A program made the position numbers and the translations under genes. 64,000 nucleotides of DNA, from positions 2,356,001-2,420,000 of the forward strand of contig JARWKL010000010.1 in NCBI GenBank assembly GCA_029961685.1. Direction: 5' to 3'. Origin of the DNA: Aristolochia californica (lineage: Eukaryota; Streptophyta; Magnoliopsida; Piperales; Aristolochiaceae). The notes below the pieces were generated by a model. That model was not told where the DNA came from and did no database searches. It saw only the letters and a list, made by a program, of their open reading frames with translations. Shown piece after piece: positions 1 through 10,396 of the stretch (position 1 is the stretch's first letter; the number at the start of each line of letters is the position of its first letter).

Positions 1-895
1 GCTGGTGTTATGCCAATATTCTGCCCAGGATAACCACTTAGCCCAAGTTTTTGGTTTGTCAGAAGCGAAACATCGAAAATAGGTCTCCAAACACCTGTTA
101 ACCACTTCAAATTGTCCTTCTATTTGAGGGTGGTAGGCGGTGTTGTGTCTCAAATCAGTCCCTTGGAGATGAAAGAGTTCCTGCCAGAAATGACTCATAA
201 ACACTTTATCCCGATCTGAAATAATAGACTTGGGCACCCCATGCAATCGAATCACCTGTCTCACAAATAAATCAGCCACTATTTTGGCTGTAAATGGGTG
301 CCTCAACACCAAGAAATGAGCATACTTGCTCAACCTATCCACCACCACCATAATAGTATCAAAGCCCTCTGACCTTGGCAACCCTTCAATAAAGTCCATG
401 GTCAAATCCTCCCAAACCAGCTTTGGTAAGTCAATAGGCTGTAGAAGACCAGCTGGGGACATTGCCAAGTGTTTGTTCTTTTGCCAAACCTCACAATTCT
501 GAACGAATTCAGTCACTTTTTTCTTCATACCCGGCCAATATAAGTACAGCAGCCATTCTTCTATATGTTTTAACCTCTCCCGAATGGCCCCCAATAGGTG
601 TGCAGTGGTATTCACGCATTAAGGTTGGAATTAGGGAAGAAGTCTCAAATAAAACCAACCTACAATTGTAAAAGAGTTGCCCATGTTCAACTTGAAACCC
701 CACAACCTTGTCACCAACTGCCAACCATGTGATAATTTGTTGTAAGAATGAGTCCGCTGCTACTTCTTGTTGTAAAACATCCATATCCAGCCATTGCACC
801 CCCGAAACTGCAGTTATATTCATCATTTCAGGTTTGCGAGAGTGCATCCCCCACTCTATTACTTGCCCCCGGTCGGTATTGAATGTCAAAGTCAT
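1..895 (-). pseudogene. integrase, element I (C-terminal end outside window)
   Basis: From 895 down to 509 the minus strand holds the end of RNase H and the integrase zinc-binding region (HSGEVKTYRRM). The catalytic core follows in the frame running to the left edge. It shows the DDE triad in context: LTMDFIEGLPRS, then SIISDRDKVFMSHFWQ, then GQFEVVNRCLET. Integrase joins the element DNA to the host chromosome. The zinc-region frame ends near 509, before the core, so a frameshift separates them. The C-terminal domain lies beyond position 1. Confidence 0.85.
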
Positions 896-2629
896 AGCCC
901 ATCAATTTCACCAACCAGCGTTGATATTCAACACTTACTAGACGTTGTTCCAGCAAGAATTTTAAACTTTGCTGGTCGGTTTGCACCAAAAACCTCCTTC
1001 CAAACAGGTAAGGATGCCATTTTTTAATAGCCAACACAATGGCCATTAGCTCCTTTTCATAAATAGACTTCAGTTGGGCTCGTTCACTCAATACTTGACT
1101 GAAAAATGCAACCGGCCGTTGATCTTACAGTAGAACAGCCCCTAGCCCATATCCAGAAGCGTCAATCTCCACAATAAACAGCTTTGAAAAATCAGGTAAA
1201 GCCAAAACCGGTACCGTAGTCATGGCTTCCTTCAAACGCTCAAATGCCTCGGTTGCTTCATCCATCCACCCAAATCTATCTTTTTTTAATTGATCCGTCA
1301 AGGATCTAGCAATATTTCCATAACCCGAAACAAATTTCCGGTAGTATCCTGTAAGACCAAGGAAACCCCTTAATTCCTAAAGTGTGGTTGGTGCTAGCCA
1401 ATCAACCATAGCCTGTATCTTACTAGGATCAACCGACACCCCTTCTCTATAGATGATATGTCCCAAGTATTCTATCTTTTCTCTCCCAAAAGAACACTTC
1501 TTAGAATTAGCATACAATCTGTGTTCTTTTAATTTCTCCAAAACATCTACTAAATGATCACAATGAGCACTCCAACTTGGACTATATATCAGAATATCAT
1601 CGAAGAATACCAATACAAATCGCCTGAGAAAAGGTTTGAATACCTCATTCATAAGGGATTGAAATGTAGACGGTGCATTGGTAAGCCCAAAAGGCATGAC
1701 CAAGAATTCGTAGTGTCCTTCATGAGTCCGGAAAGCTGTCTTGTGCACATCCGCTGCTTTCATTCTGATTTGGTGGTATCCCGACTTCAAGTCCAGCTTC
1801 GAAAAGACCTGTGCTCCATAAAGCTCATCTAACAACTCATCGATCACGGGAATAGGAAACTTATCCGGAATAGTTTCTTTTTTAAGGGTTCTATAGACCA
1901 CACAAAATCTCCAACTTCCGTCTTTCTTCTTGACAAAGAGCACGGGACTTGAAAAGTGCTAGTGTTGGGTTGTATTATTCCAGTAGCCAAAATTTCTCCC
2001 ACCAATCTCTCTATTTCATTTTTTTGTATTTGGGGGTACCAATATGGACGAACACTCACCGGTGAAGCTCCATCCTTCAAAATTATGGCATGTTCCTTCT
2101 CCCTTTTTGGTGGCAACTCTTGGGGCATAGCAAAAACATCCCCAAACTTCGTCAAAACTCTCTTCACCATCGCTGTCATGTCCTCCTTCGGTTGTGACAC
2201 TGCCACTGTGGTACTCCCCAACTCCACATGTCCCTCATGCTTGATAGTATGCATCATCACCTTGAGTGAAACCAGAGTTTTGTGCAAGGAGGGATCTCTC
2301 TGTAACACCACTGTCTTACCCAATCTAAATTTCATAACATGGGTTTTCCAATTCGTATATGTTCCTCCTAAGGTCTCCAACCATTGTACACCCAAAATAA
2401 CATCGGTGCTTCCCAAGTCAAAAGGCAGAAAATCCTCCACGATCTCTATTCCTTTAAGAGTTAATTGAACCCCTTTACAAATTCCTTCCCTGGGAAGGGC
2501 CGCACTTGTGCCCAATCTGTTGGAGATAAAGGTAGATGCAGTTTTTCCACCACTGTAGTAGAAATAAATTATGGGTTGCTCCTCCATCAATGAGCACAAC
2601 GACTGGTTGTTCTTCGATGCTTCCTGCAA
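828..2629 (-). pseudogene. pol protease/reverse transcriptase/RNase H region, element I
   Basis: The upstream open frame (2629-1844) carries the protease C terminus (DVILGVQWLETLG) and the connection to reverse transcriptase. A frameshift near 1940 moves into the frame 1943-1377 holding RT motifs [28 protein letters not shown] and the catalytic FFDD box. The frame is interrupted again around 1376 and 1120. The RNase H part follows, with [14 protein letters not shown] and [14 protein letters not shown] between 1091 and 920. RT copies element RNA into DNA and RNase H removes the RNA strand. The several independent breaks show that this copy is dead, although the motifs are still easy to read. 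Confidence 0.88.
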
Positions 2630-3809
2630 TCTTGATGGTCTTCGGAAGGGTTAATCCAACTACCAAATTCAGTGACACTACCACTATTTGAGCAATCGCC
2701 CTAACCTCTTCTTCCTGCTGTTCACACTTCCCGTCGTCGCCATCCTCCATAACTTCTTCTTCCAGCTCTTGTAAAATCAGCACTTGCATATCCTTGTTTT
2801 TACATCTATACTCAGCTAAGAATTTTTCATCACAACGGTAGCACAAACCCCGCTCCCTCCGGTATTGGATTTCGGCTTCCGTGAGTTTCTTGAATGGCGC
2901 CCTCTTCTCCATCCCATTTTTAGTCGTTTCTGCCATTGTCATGGTCCTCCCATTACCCCCAACTATGGTCCCCGCTGGTTTTGGAGTACCCAGCCCAAAC
3001 TGAGTCTGCTTAATAACTCTATTTTTCTCTTCCAACTTTTGGGCCAGCTCCATGGTCCTTCCCAGCCCATTGGGCTCCAACACCCTCACCTCGGCCCGAA
3101 TTTCTGGCTTAAGCAAATTAACAAAGTTAGACTCCAACACCTTCTCTGGGATATCTTCCAACGTGGAAGCCAAAGCCTCAAATCGCCTTCTGTAAACTCT
3201 CACAGTGGTCACCTGCTTCAACGACAGGAATTTCTCATAAGGAGAGCCTTCTTCGGAACTTCGGAACCGTTTGAGCAATAAATACTGAAATTCTTCCTAG
3301 TTCATGATCTCCCTCCTGTTATTTTCATACTTGAACCATTTTAACGCCTCCCCTTCCAGACATACTACGGCAGCTTCCAATTTCTCAACTTGAGATACTC
3401 GGTTTAGTGAGAAATATCGCTCAGCTCTGTAAATCCAATCATCGGGGTCTTCTCCCTCAAAAACTGGCAACTCTAACCTTCTCGGTCGCACTTCAAATCG
3501 GCCATGCATATTCCGGTCAACCTCGTCACCGTCTAGTCCGCTTCCGGTACTTCTCTGGATCGAGTTATCGCCAACTGCCGAGTTCAGCCCTTGTTTTGAC
3601 GTCGTCGACTTACTCTGCGCAGCCAGATTCCGAGTGAGTTCCTCTTGGGTACGTAAGAGTTGTTCAACTCGCCCTATCAACGTCGCCAACCCTTGCTCCA
3701 TGGCCGGAATCTTTCGAACCTCCTCTTTGATCGAGCTCACCTCCTCTCTTACTGAACTCAAGATTCCCTCCACCGAATCCACTCTCGACTCCATTCTGGT
3801 AGTAGCCAT
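2475..3809 (-). pseudogene. gag and start of aspartic protease, Ty3/gypsy element I
   Basis: The start codon is at 3809-3807. The first 170 codons carry a coiled-coil-like N terminus and the retrotransposon gag domain, with a W-rich segment typical of this family near the end. A TAG at 3297-3299 interrupts the frame where homologues usually have Trp (asparagine-W-EEFQ context), so it looks like a TGG to TAG change; the same frame continues immediately to a zinc-knuckle-like CYRCDEKF segment and then the protease site, which reads LIDGGATHN instead of the usual D-S-G-A. A frameshift just after the protease motif moves the reading to another frame. Gag packages the element RNA and the protease cuts the polyprotein. 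This copy is broken. Confidence 0.85.
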
Positions 3810-3838
3810 GAGGATCGACTAGATGCTTTGATACTAGA

Positions 3839-4190
3839 TGATGTACCCTCGATAGCAGTAGAGAAATTTTTCAAAATAAAAATAGAAAGAAACGTTGATT
3901 ATTCACTGTTAAAATTAAAGGAAAAGAAAAAAAATGAACATAGCCACTGGTATTCGAGAGACCAGTACTCTTCCTAAGCAAAGCTCTAAAGAAACCAATC
4001 CCAATCCCCTCCTCTCCCTCTCGCTGTACCTATATTCACCCACGATTCTCATAACAAACTTTTCCAAATCCCTAAGCCAAAACCGTAAAATTCCACTTCA
4101 GAAAATTGCCCCCACTACTCAACCGATAGTATACCAAAAATACCCGTCCTCATTAATCTATCATCAACTGTTATTTCTTTTAATTAACCT
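3839..4190 (-). repeat. Probable 5' LTR of Ty3/gypsy element I
   Basis: Non-coding stretch between the primer-binding-like site of element I and the integrase remnant of the second gypsy fragment. It begins TGATGTACCC at 3839, next to the primer site, as an LTR edge should. The far edge is not directly visible because the partner LTR is outside the window; the right coordinate is approximate. A small hairpin (CTTACTC...GAGTAAG) lies just outside at 4201-4220. Confidence 0.5.
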
Positions 4191-4943
4191 TCAGCTACTG
4201 CTTACTCTTTCTAGAGTAAGTAAAATGAATTGGAGGTTTATCAAATTGTCACCAAAAACTACTTGAAATGGAGAGAATCCAATAGTACGATTCTTAGAAC
4301 TGTCAAATTCAAACTCCAATTGTAGAAAGCAAGATACCACTTTCCAATCACCTTAACATACAACCTCAACATATTGCCCAAGCTTCGATTAACTACCTCT
4401 ATTTGCCCATCTGTTTGTGGGTGATAAGGACAGCTAAATTTGAGTGTAGTGCCAAGCTTCTTCCACAAAACCTTTCAAAATGTAAACATAAACTTGGAAT
4501 CTCAATCTGAGATTATAGTTTTCGGTAAACCATAAAAAAAGAGCCACTTGTGAACAAGTCTACTGCTTTCCATGCATTATGCATTGACTTACAAGGAATG
4601 AACTGAGCCATCTTGGAGAATCGATTAGCAAAAACATATATGTTGCCCGAGCCTCTTGTAGTGTGAGGAAGAACAATCACAGAATTCATAGAAATATCAA
4701 TCCAAGGGTAAGAAGGGATAGGTAAAGGAGTATATAATGCAGAATTAGATGAAACCCCTTTGGTTGTTTGGCATGTGCGACACCTTTGTACATAACAAGA
4801 CCAATAGTCTTATCTTTTACCAAAATGCCCAATTGTGTACTTCCTTGATGATAATTTGTCAAAGAGACACATTAAGAATGCATCAAGAATTACCTTGAAT
4901 AAATAACCAACCTTCACCAAGTAATGTCTTCCCAAAAAAACTT

Positions 4944-5078
4944 TGTTATGGTCCTGTAGGGCCCAAACTAGGGTATGGGCATCAGGTTGGGCCACCTTGT
5001 ATGGGATATGTTTAAGGACCTAGCTTTTCGCATTCCATCAACTCTAGAGCTTTTGACATATTAGCTAGGTATTTAACA
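4944..5078 (+). repeat. TRIM left LTR
   Basis: 135-bp direct repeat bounded by TGTTATG and TTTAACA. It is clearly similar along its whole length to 5257-5390, with scattered substitutions and small indels. Confidence 0.85.
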
Positions 5079-5256
5079 TTTGGTATCAGATCAGGCACCA
5101 TGTCACGTGTTCGAATCCCGGAGGGGGCGACCAATGAAAAGGGCTAGTTAGTGCAAGAGTGAAAGCTATCACAAAGGTGAAAGGGGCTATCTGGTCTAGA
5201 GTGGGAGCCATCATAGAGTGGACCATTGTAGACGTCGGCACAGTAGCGTAGTAGAT

Positions 5257-5390
5257 TGTTATGATCATGTGGGGCCCAACCCGGGGTATGGCCGCCGGTT
5301 GAGCCAACCTAGTACGGGATAGGTTTAAGGCCTAGTTTTTGACATTCCATCAGCTCTGGAGCTTTTGGCGTATTGGCTAGTTATCTAACA
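5257..5390 (+). repeat. TRIM right LTR
   Basis: 134-bp partner of the left LTR, bounded by TGTTATG and TCTAACA. No strong polypurine tract is visible just before it, so that part of the structure is weak. Confidence 0.85.
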
Positions 5391-5500
5391 AGCTCATTTT
5401 CTAGCAGTTGATCCTTAAATAATTCTAATCCAAATACATCCATTCTCATGGAATTTAGAAGGGTAAACCTTCTACTTAAGAGCATCAGCAACCTTGTTTT

Positions 5501-6640
5501 AGGTTACCTACTAACAATAAACAATTTATGACTTTCCTAAACTGACTACTAATAAAGGAAACTACTAACTAAACATTTTCCTAAATAAAACTCTCCTAAT
5601 TGGAACTCATCAACAACTAGGGAAACTAATAAAAGAAGAAACTTGCTGACTTTCATTTGAAAGGGAACTAAACCATAGTACTTTCCAAAAATAGTAAGTT
5701 GTCGTCTTTTCAGTTTTCCTCTTTCCTTTTTTGCTTCCTCCTTTCATATCCTTCAATGGTTTAGGATGACTTAGTTTGTCCTCATATTTTAGTTTGTCAT
5801 GATTGATACTTACTTGTTCATTATTACTATTTTTTGGCAGCTCTATTGTACTACACACTCTTCTACGAATGTTTTTTTATATATTTTTGAAGTGAGCAGC
5901 CTCTCGGTTTTGAGGGCGAGGAGATGCGACACGGTCAATCAGGGATGGAGATGAGTTCATAAGATAGAATAACGGGGTAGGGATGAGGCTGAAAAATCAA
6001 CACCGTCCAGGATTTTTTGGGTTCGGGTTCCTCGTGGGGGTCGATCAGTGCCGACCTCTGCTAGGAGCTCCTCAAATGTTATGTATCTAAACTCGGCAAC
6101 AAAAACTTCTCAAATGATATGCATCTAATCTCATGAGTTGATTTAGGTCCATTATTCACACATGAGAGAGAGAGAGAATTTAATGAAATCCCTGAGTGCA
6201 GCTGAATTAACATCACAAAATTCACAACTGTCATGGAGAAAACAGAATTATACTTTTGAGAAATCAAACATAATGATAAACATTAAACATGATGGAAGTA
6301 TTTAGCAACAACAGTATACTGTTACACATTTTTCTTTCATGACTGATTGATTATAAAGAAACACATATACCCTGATGAAGCATACCTCATGCATTTTTCA
6401 TATTACTATCCCTCTAAAAATGGCAACCATATTAATAAAAAAGAACATGTAGAGCCAGGCTCCCAGTTCAAGCTACAAGCAAAACCATATACAGCATATA
6501 AAGGACCTGTTACTTAGTGAACATATGCTACAGGAATGAAGGAACGCCCCAAAAGATCATGTCCACACAGAAATAACATGTTTGCCCTTTTAAGACCATA
6601 AACCAAACCAAAATACTATAGGCCAGGAGATTATACTTAC
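5501..6640. other. Non-coding stretch: intron 3 of IGPS or sequence beyond a broken gene
   Basis: The stretch starts where gypsy fragment II stops being readable and ends at the exon 3 donor of the IGPS gene. I searched the minus strand for the next conserved IGPS segments (the AYEKGGA and LTDEKYF regions) and saw none. It holds a short GA run at 6163-6177 and AT-rich sequence, and no other gene. Confidence 0.5.
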
Positions 6641-7428
6641 AGGATCAAAGTCCTCTCGCAAAACTCCTCTACTTGGAGAAGCCTTCTTCACTTCAGCAAT
6701 TAGAGCTGGCAGACCAGTTCGCAAATGAGATGCCTTCAGAGCTCCAACAAAATCGCGAACTGGAAGCACACTGTTAAGTGCTTTAGCCAGAACTGACAAA
6801 GGCCTCCGCTCTTTCAACTAAATAAAGTTCATGGGAAGAGAAACTTAAGATTCAGGAAGCATAGATTATTTTCTTATGTAAAAGTAGCAATTAACAAGAT
6901 AACCTTCAAGTGGAGGAAGGACATGAATCAACTCGGGGGTAAGTTTGGAAGTACCTGTGAGACTTCCTTATCCTTGTGCCAAATTATTTCCTCTAGTATA
7001 TTCCGAGGAGTGTTGCCTTCATTCTGAAGTCGGAATTCAAAAGGGCCCACATAATGTTGAGGTGGTCCAGTAGATGGACGTCTTCTGATTCTGATGCCTT
7101 GGCTGGCAGCTATTTCATCTTGCATTATGCCCAATTCCCAGTCTTTGATTTCAAGAGAATTTGCAAGAGAGTCAGCAGCAGAAGAAATTAACGCAGATCC
7201 ATCCTTGCTTTCAGACTGCAAACATCAAAAGGTGCATGCTTGTCTTTATTTTTAGGCAACGCCTTAAAGAGCAACTACAGATGGTACATCATTTCAAACT
7301 GGGGTTTTAGTTTTACAGATATAGCTCGAGTGTATATATTGAGTTTAACAAGGTAGTTTCGCAAAATATGAAAGCATTCTTCCATGAAACCAAAAGCATA
7401 TTGGATTAGTAAACTATCTTAATATAGA

Positions 7429-7464
<36 letters not shown>

Positions 7465-8185
7465 ATGATGCAGCATATCTCATTCACCTGAACTTCTTTG
7501 GATGGAAATCACTTTTTTGATGAAGAGGAGAAAAATATGAGAATCATTTACTTCAGCTGCTCAATTAGGACTAACATAACAACAAATACAAAAAAAAGGA
7601 AACATTTCAAAAATATGAAGTATGAGCATCCAACCAAGCCTTGTTCAGTCCTCCCTAAAATCGCCATTTGTTGCTAAACATTCACAAGAATGTGAGTTTT
7701 AGGGCACAAGGAGGAACAGTATCATTCCTATCTCCAACAATTCTTCTGAATGATTATTAAATGGGACCAGTTGCTTGTCAACCGAAGGGTGATAAAAGTC
7801 GAACGCGATTGAACTAATTATTTGCTTTAATCGTTGTAGTTTCGTCCAGTGACTGACAATGCGGAGGGTAGCATGGGATATGTAAGTACCGCCATTTCTG
7901 ATACTAATCCCCTCTCCAATCATATCCCTCCGTGTCAAAAAGTTATTTGAAACAAACTGAAAATGCCTCATAAAATTAAGCAATTAGCAGTTAATGAATC
8001 ACCTGCTGAGCTCTTAAGCTCCGGTGGGAGGCGCTACTCTGTTTCTCCACTGACTGACGAGAAGAGGGCCTCAGGAATATGAAACTCCGGCAGCATTTTA
8101 GGGCAGAAACTGTCGGAATCGAAGCCTTCGGGATTGTTCTAATGGAAGTCCCATCCATATCTCCAATCAAGGGAGATGAAAGCAA
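6641..8185 (-). CDS. IGPS: Indole-3-glycerol phosphate synthase, plastid type, first three exons only
   Basis: IGPS closes the indole ring in tryptophan synthesis, converting CdRP to indole-3-glycerol phosphate in the plastid. Exons: 8185-8003, 7215-6955 and 6817-6641, all phase 0 with GT-AG borders, giving 207 residues so far. Residues 1-61 are rich in Ser, Arg and Lys like a transit peptide. Exon 2 has the conserved [20 protein letters not shown] segment. Exon 3 has [20 protein letters not shown] and [16 protein letters not shown]; Glu190 and Lys192 align with the catalytic Glu51 and Lys53 of the archaeal enzyme. It stops at FDP with a good GTAAGT donor at 6640-6635. The remaining half or so of the barrel (about 200 residues in plants) is not in the window, which beyond this point holds retrotransposons. 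The gene is either truncated or has an intron longer than 6.6 kb running off the left edge. Confidence 0.88.
7431..7460. repeat. (AT)n microsatellite in IGPS intron 1
   Basis: About 15 uninterrupted AT units inside the intron between IGPS exons 1 and 2. Confidence 0.95.
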
Positions 8186-8597
8186 ACAAGATGAAGATGC
8201 TGTGTGCTACGTTTCGTGGCTTCGCCCTTTGTTAATTAGAGTAGGCGACCTGCTTTTGAAACATTAACCATTTTTAGGTGGAAAATCTTCTGGGTTCTTA
8301 AAAAATATTACTTGTAAAGGACGACTTAACTGAGTTTCACATTTTCAATCTCCTATTGAATTGAAATACTCTTGTGGTTGTGTTTTCAAGCTAATTTCTC
8401 TCTATAAATTGACCTGCTGTCATCTGTGGTAATCACATCAAGGAAAGTTGTGATTTTCTTTGTTCTCTATTATGGTATTCTATTATTGCTAGATTCTAAG
8501 TTTCCATTCATTAACCTCTAATAACTATTTAAGATAGATACGTGGAGGAAGATGAAGAAAATAAGGAAAGAGATGAAAGGATGAAACAAAGGAGTGA
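8186..8597. promoter_or_regulatory. Upstream region of IGPS, bounded by the MULE
   Basis: This AT-rich stretch holds whatever proximal promoter IGPS has. I see no unambiguous TATA box at the expected distance. The MULE target duplication begins 413 bp upstream of the start codon, so anything further upstream has been displaced by about 1.7 kb. Confidence 0.4.
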
Positions 8598-8606
8598 AAT
8601 TTAGAT

Positions 8607-8916
8607 GGGAATTTCCCTAAAATACCCATTTAAAATAAATTATTTTCAAAAACACTGACGTCATCAAAATATTTCTAAAACTATCTAACTTTGACCGATC
8701 AAATGCCTATGTGTGCAATCAAAAGCGACACGTAAGCTTTGACTGCTTATGTGTCACCATGTAATCAGTGCAGTAAACATAGATCGACACATCGTCTGCC
8801 ATATCATTATTTTACCACGTTATCTGCCATATAAGCTGACACGTCATTAAATAAAAAATTATTATTTTTTAAATAAAAAAATCAAATACATTTCGTGCCA
8901 CGTAAGCCCTCACTTA
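8607..8916 (+). repeat. MULE left terminal inverted repeat
   Basis: 310-bp arm ending GCCCTCACTTA; pairs with 9981-10294. The 9-bp target duplication AATTTAGAT lies directly outside at 8598-8606. Confidence 0.93.
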
Positions 8917-9980
8917 TGTTTTTTTCTCAAAAATCTCTCTTCCTCAATCTTTCTTTCTCCTCGCGTCTCCTCTCGCCCCCTCTCCTCTAGCCGTTGTCGC
9001 CGCTTGGCCTAGCCCTCGAACCCCCCCCCCCCCCCCCCCCCCTCAACTGCTCTCTCTTAGTCTCAACCTCATCTTTTATTATTCTTTTTCGCTCCCCTCT
9101 GTTCATCCTCACGGTTGCCTACTTTCATACGTTGATTCAGGAACTTGGTGAAGGTTTTATATCTTGAAGCCATGGAATTTGGTGCCTCGAGTAAGAACAG
9201 TGAGCAGAGTACCAAATCCGGGAGGAAGATAACTAGGTCGAGAAGTAATTATATAAGATGAGAAGAGGATGCTTTTGAAAGACCAAGTGACATGGGAGAT
9301 GTAGTTTGATTGATACTCTATCATGGGTTTCTTGGTTGATGGTGGTTTGTTTGTACATTTTTTTGCAGATGTGCAGCAAAGATCATATTTTTCCGAGAAA
9401 CTATCCAAAAATAGTATCAAACTCTTGACAGTTACAGGTTAGACAGTTTATAATCCTGTTGATGTAAGTTCTACTCCAAAGAGATTTGGATTACATTCTT
9501 ACAGAGAATGTTACTTGAGAAAGGATCATATCTGAAGAATTTACAGAGAACTTAGTAGGTTGTGATTGTGTTAGACTTCTGGAATTCGCCTTCGATAGGA
9601 TGGATTTTGATGACGATAACGGTTGTGATGATGATATGATACTACAGGGGTAGGATGTAAATGAGCTTTCCACATTCCAAGCTTCATTTTGCAGAAAAAA
9701 CGAAGAAAAGCACATTTCAAATTCTAATTCCAACCTCTATGCATATATGAGACTGCCACTGTTTAAGGATTTGACACTCGCTTGGCTCAATTTTAAGAGA
9801 AGGTTTCTGCAATTTCACCACGTAGCATTAGATTTTATCCAAGCCAAAAGACGTACTTTCATGAGAAAAAAATCAATAAATATAACAAAAGAACAGAAGA
9901 GGAAACCTCTATTTCCTTCCACTCTCTGCAGGTATAAAAAATTAACAAATAAATAAGAAAATTTGATCAAATCTTAACTT

Positions 9981-10294
9981 TAAGTGAGGGCTTACGTGGC
10001 ACGAAATGTATTTGATTTTTTTATTTTAAAAAAAATATTTAATCTTTTATTTAATGACGTGTCGGTTTATGTGGCAGATGACAAGGTGAAATAATGACAT
10101 GGCGGACTACGTGTCGATCTATGTTTACTACACTAATTACGTGGTGACACATAAGCAATCAAAGCTTACATGTCGCTTTTGATTGCACACATAGGCATTT
10201 GAGCGGTCAAAGTTGGGTAGTTTTAGAAATATTTTGATGATGTCAGTGTTTTTGAAAATAATTTATTTCAAATGGGTATTTTAGGGAAATTTCC
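9981..10294 (-). repeat. MULE right terminal inverted repeat
   Basis: 314-bp arm starting TAAGTGAGGGC; the second AATTTAGAT copy is at 10295-10303. Confidence 0.93.
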
Positions 10295-10396
10295 AATTTA
10301 GATTTGAGTGGAGAGATTTGAAGAAGGAAAAGAGAGAACATTAAGGTTAGAGTCTTGAGCTCATCCCACTTCTCCCCTACTTCTATTTATGAGTGT

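Larger units (their letters stand above)
1..4190 (-). mobile_element. Ty3/gypsy LTR retrotransposon I, decayed, cut by left window edge
   Basis: Read on the minus strand, the element runs LTR, primer-binding site, gag, protease, reverse transcriptase, RNase H, integrase. The order RT-RNase H-integrase is the Ty3/gypsy order. A primer-binding-like site at 3825-3836 matches the initiator Met-tRNA type site TGGTATCAGAGC at 10 of 12 positions, and a TG at 3839 is the likely LTR edge just beyond it. The coding part carries a nonsense codon and frameshifts, so this copy cannot make a full polyprotein. The integrase end and 3' LTR lie left of the window. The outer LTR edge near 4190 is an estimate, set by where the neighbouring gypsy fragment stops reading. 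Confidence 0.9.
4944..5390 (+). mobile_element. TRIM (terminal-repeat retrotransposon in miniature), 447 bp
   Basis: Two direct repeats of 135 bp (4944-5078) and 134 bp (5257-5390) both start TGTTATG and both end TAACA, the TG...CA ends of LTRs. Two bases after the first repeat is TGGTATCAGATC (5081-5092), which matches the initiator Met-tRNA primer-binding site at 11 of 12 positions. The internal part is only 178 bp and has no coding capacity. It includes a tRNA B-box-like GTTCGAATCCC at 5109-5119. The element sits in the opposite orientation to the gypsy coding sequence it interrupts. The flanking pentamers AACTT and AGCTC agree at only three of five positions, consistent with an old insertion. 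It must be mobilised by proteins of other elements. Confidence 0.85.
4195..5500 (-). mobile_element. Ty3/gypsy fragment II (RNase H end to integrase), split by a TRIM
   Basis: A second gypsy fragment in the same orientation as element I but different in sequence. Reading down the minus strand: NKVADALSRRFTLLNS near 5500-5450 is the end of RNase H, then MRMDVFGLELFKDQLLENE at about 5450-5396. The TRIM interrupts here. On its other side the integrase zinc region and catalytic core continue with many stops and shifts: FSKMAQFIPCKS near 4600 and CPYHPQTDGQIEVVNRSLG near 4430, which supplies the catalytic Glu. The reading fades near 4195. The motif style resembles Tekay/Del-like chromoviruses, a guess from memory of motifs. 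Fragment II has no visible LTRs, so it is an internal remnant. Confidence 0.82.
8607..10294. mobile_element. Non-autonomous Mutator-like (MULE) element, 1688 bp
   Basis: Terminal inverted repeats of about 310 bp (8607-8916 and 9981-10294) begin GGGAATTTCCC and GGAAATTTCCC and stay alike at roughly nine of ten positions by eye. The flanks are a perfect 9-bp direct repeat, AATTTAGAT, at 8598-8606 and 10295-10303. Long inverted repeats with a 9-bp target duplication are the signature of Mutator-like elements. The interior (8917-9980) has no MuDR-type transposase, so the copy depends on one elsewhere. It holds a 22-base C run at 9021-9042 and GC-richer sequence around 8960-9020 that could be captured host sequence (Pack-MULE), but I recognise no gene in it. 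Confidence 0.93.

Noticed and set aside
5109..5119. tRNA-like B box (GTTCGAATCCC)
   Set aside because: No acceptor stem or anticodon arm around it; it lies inside the TRIM interior, so not a tRNA gene.
4944..5390. Interpretation as a tandem duplication instead of a TRIM
   Set aside because: TG...CA ends on both repeats plus the Met-tRNA primer site right behind the first favour LTRs.
7699..7983. 94-codon minus-strand frame
   Set aside because: Lies within IGPS intron 1 between good splice sites and has no IGPS homology.
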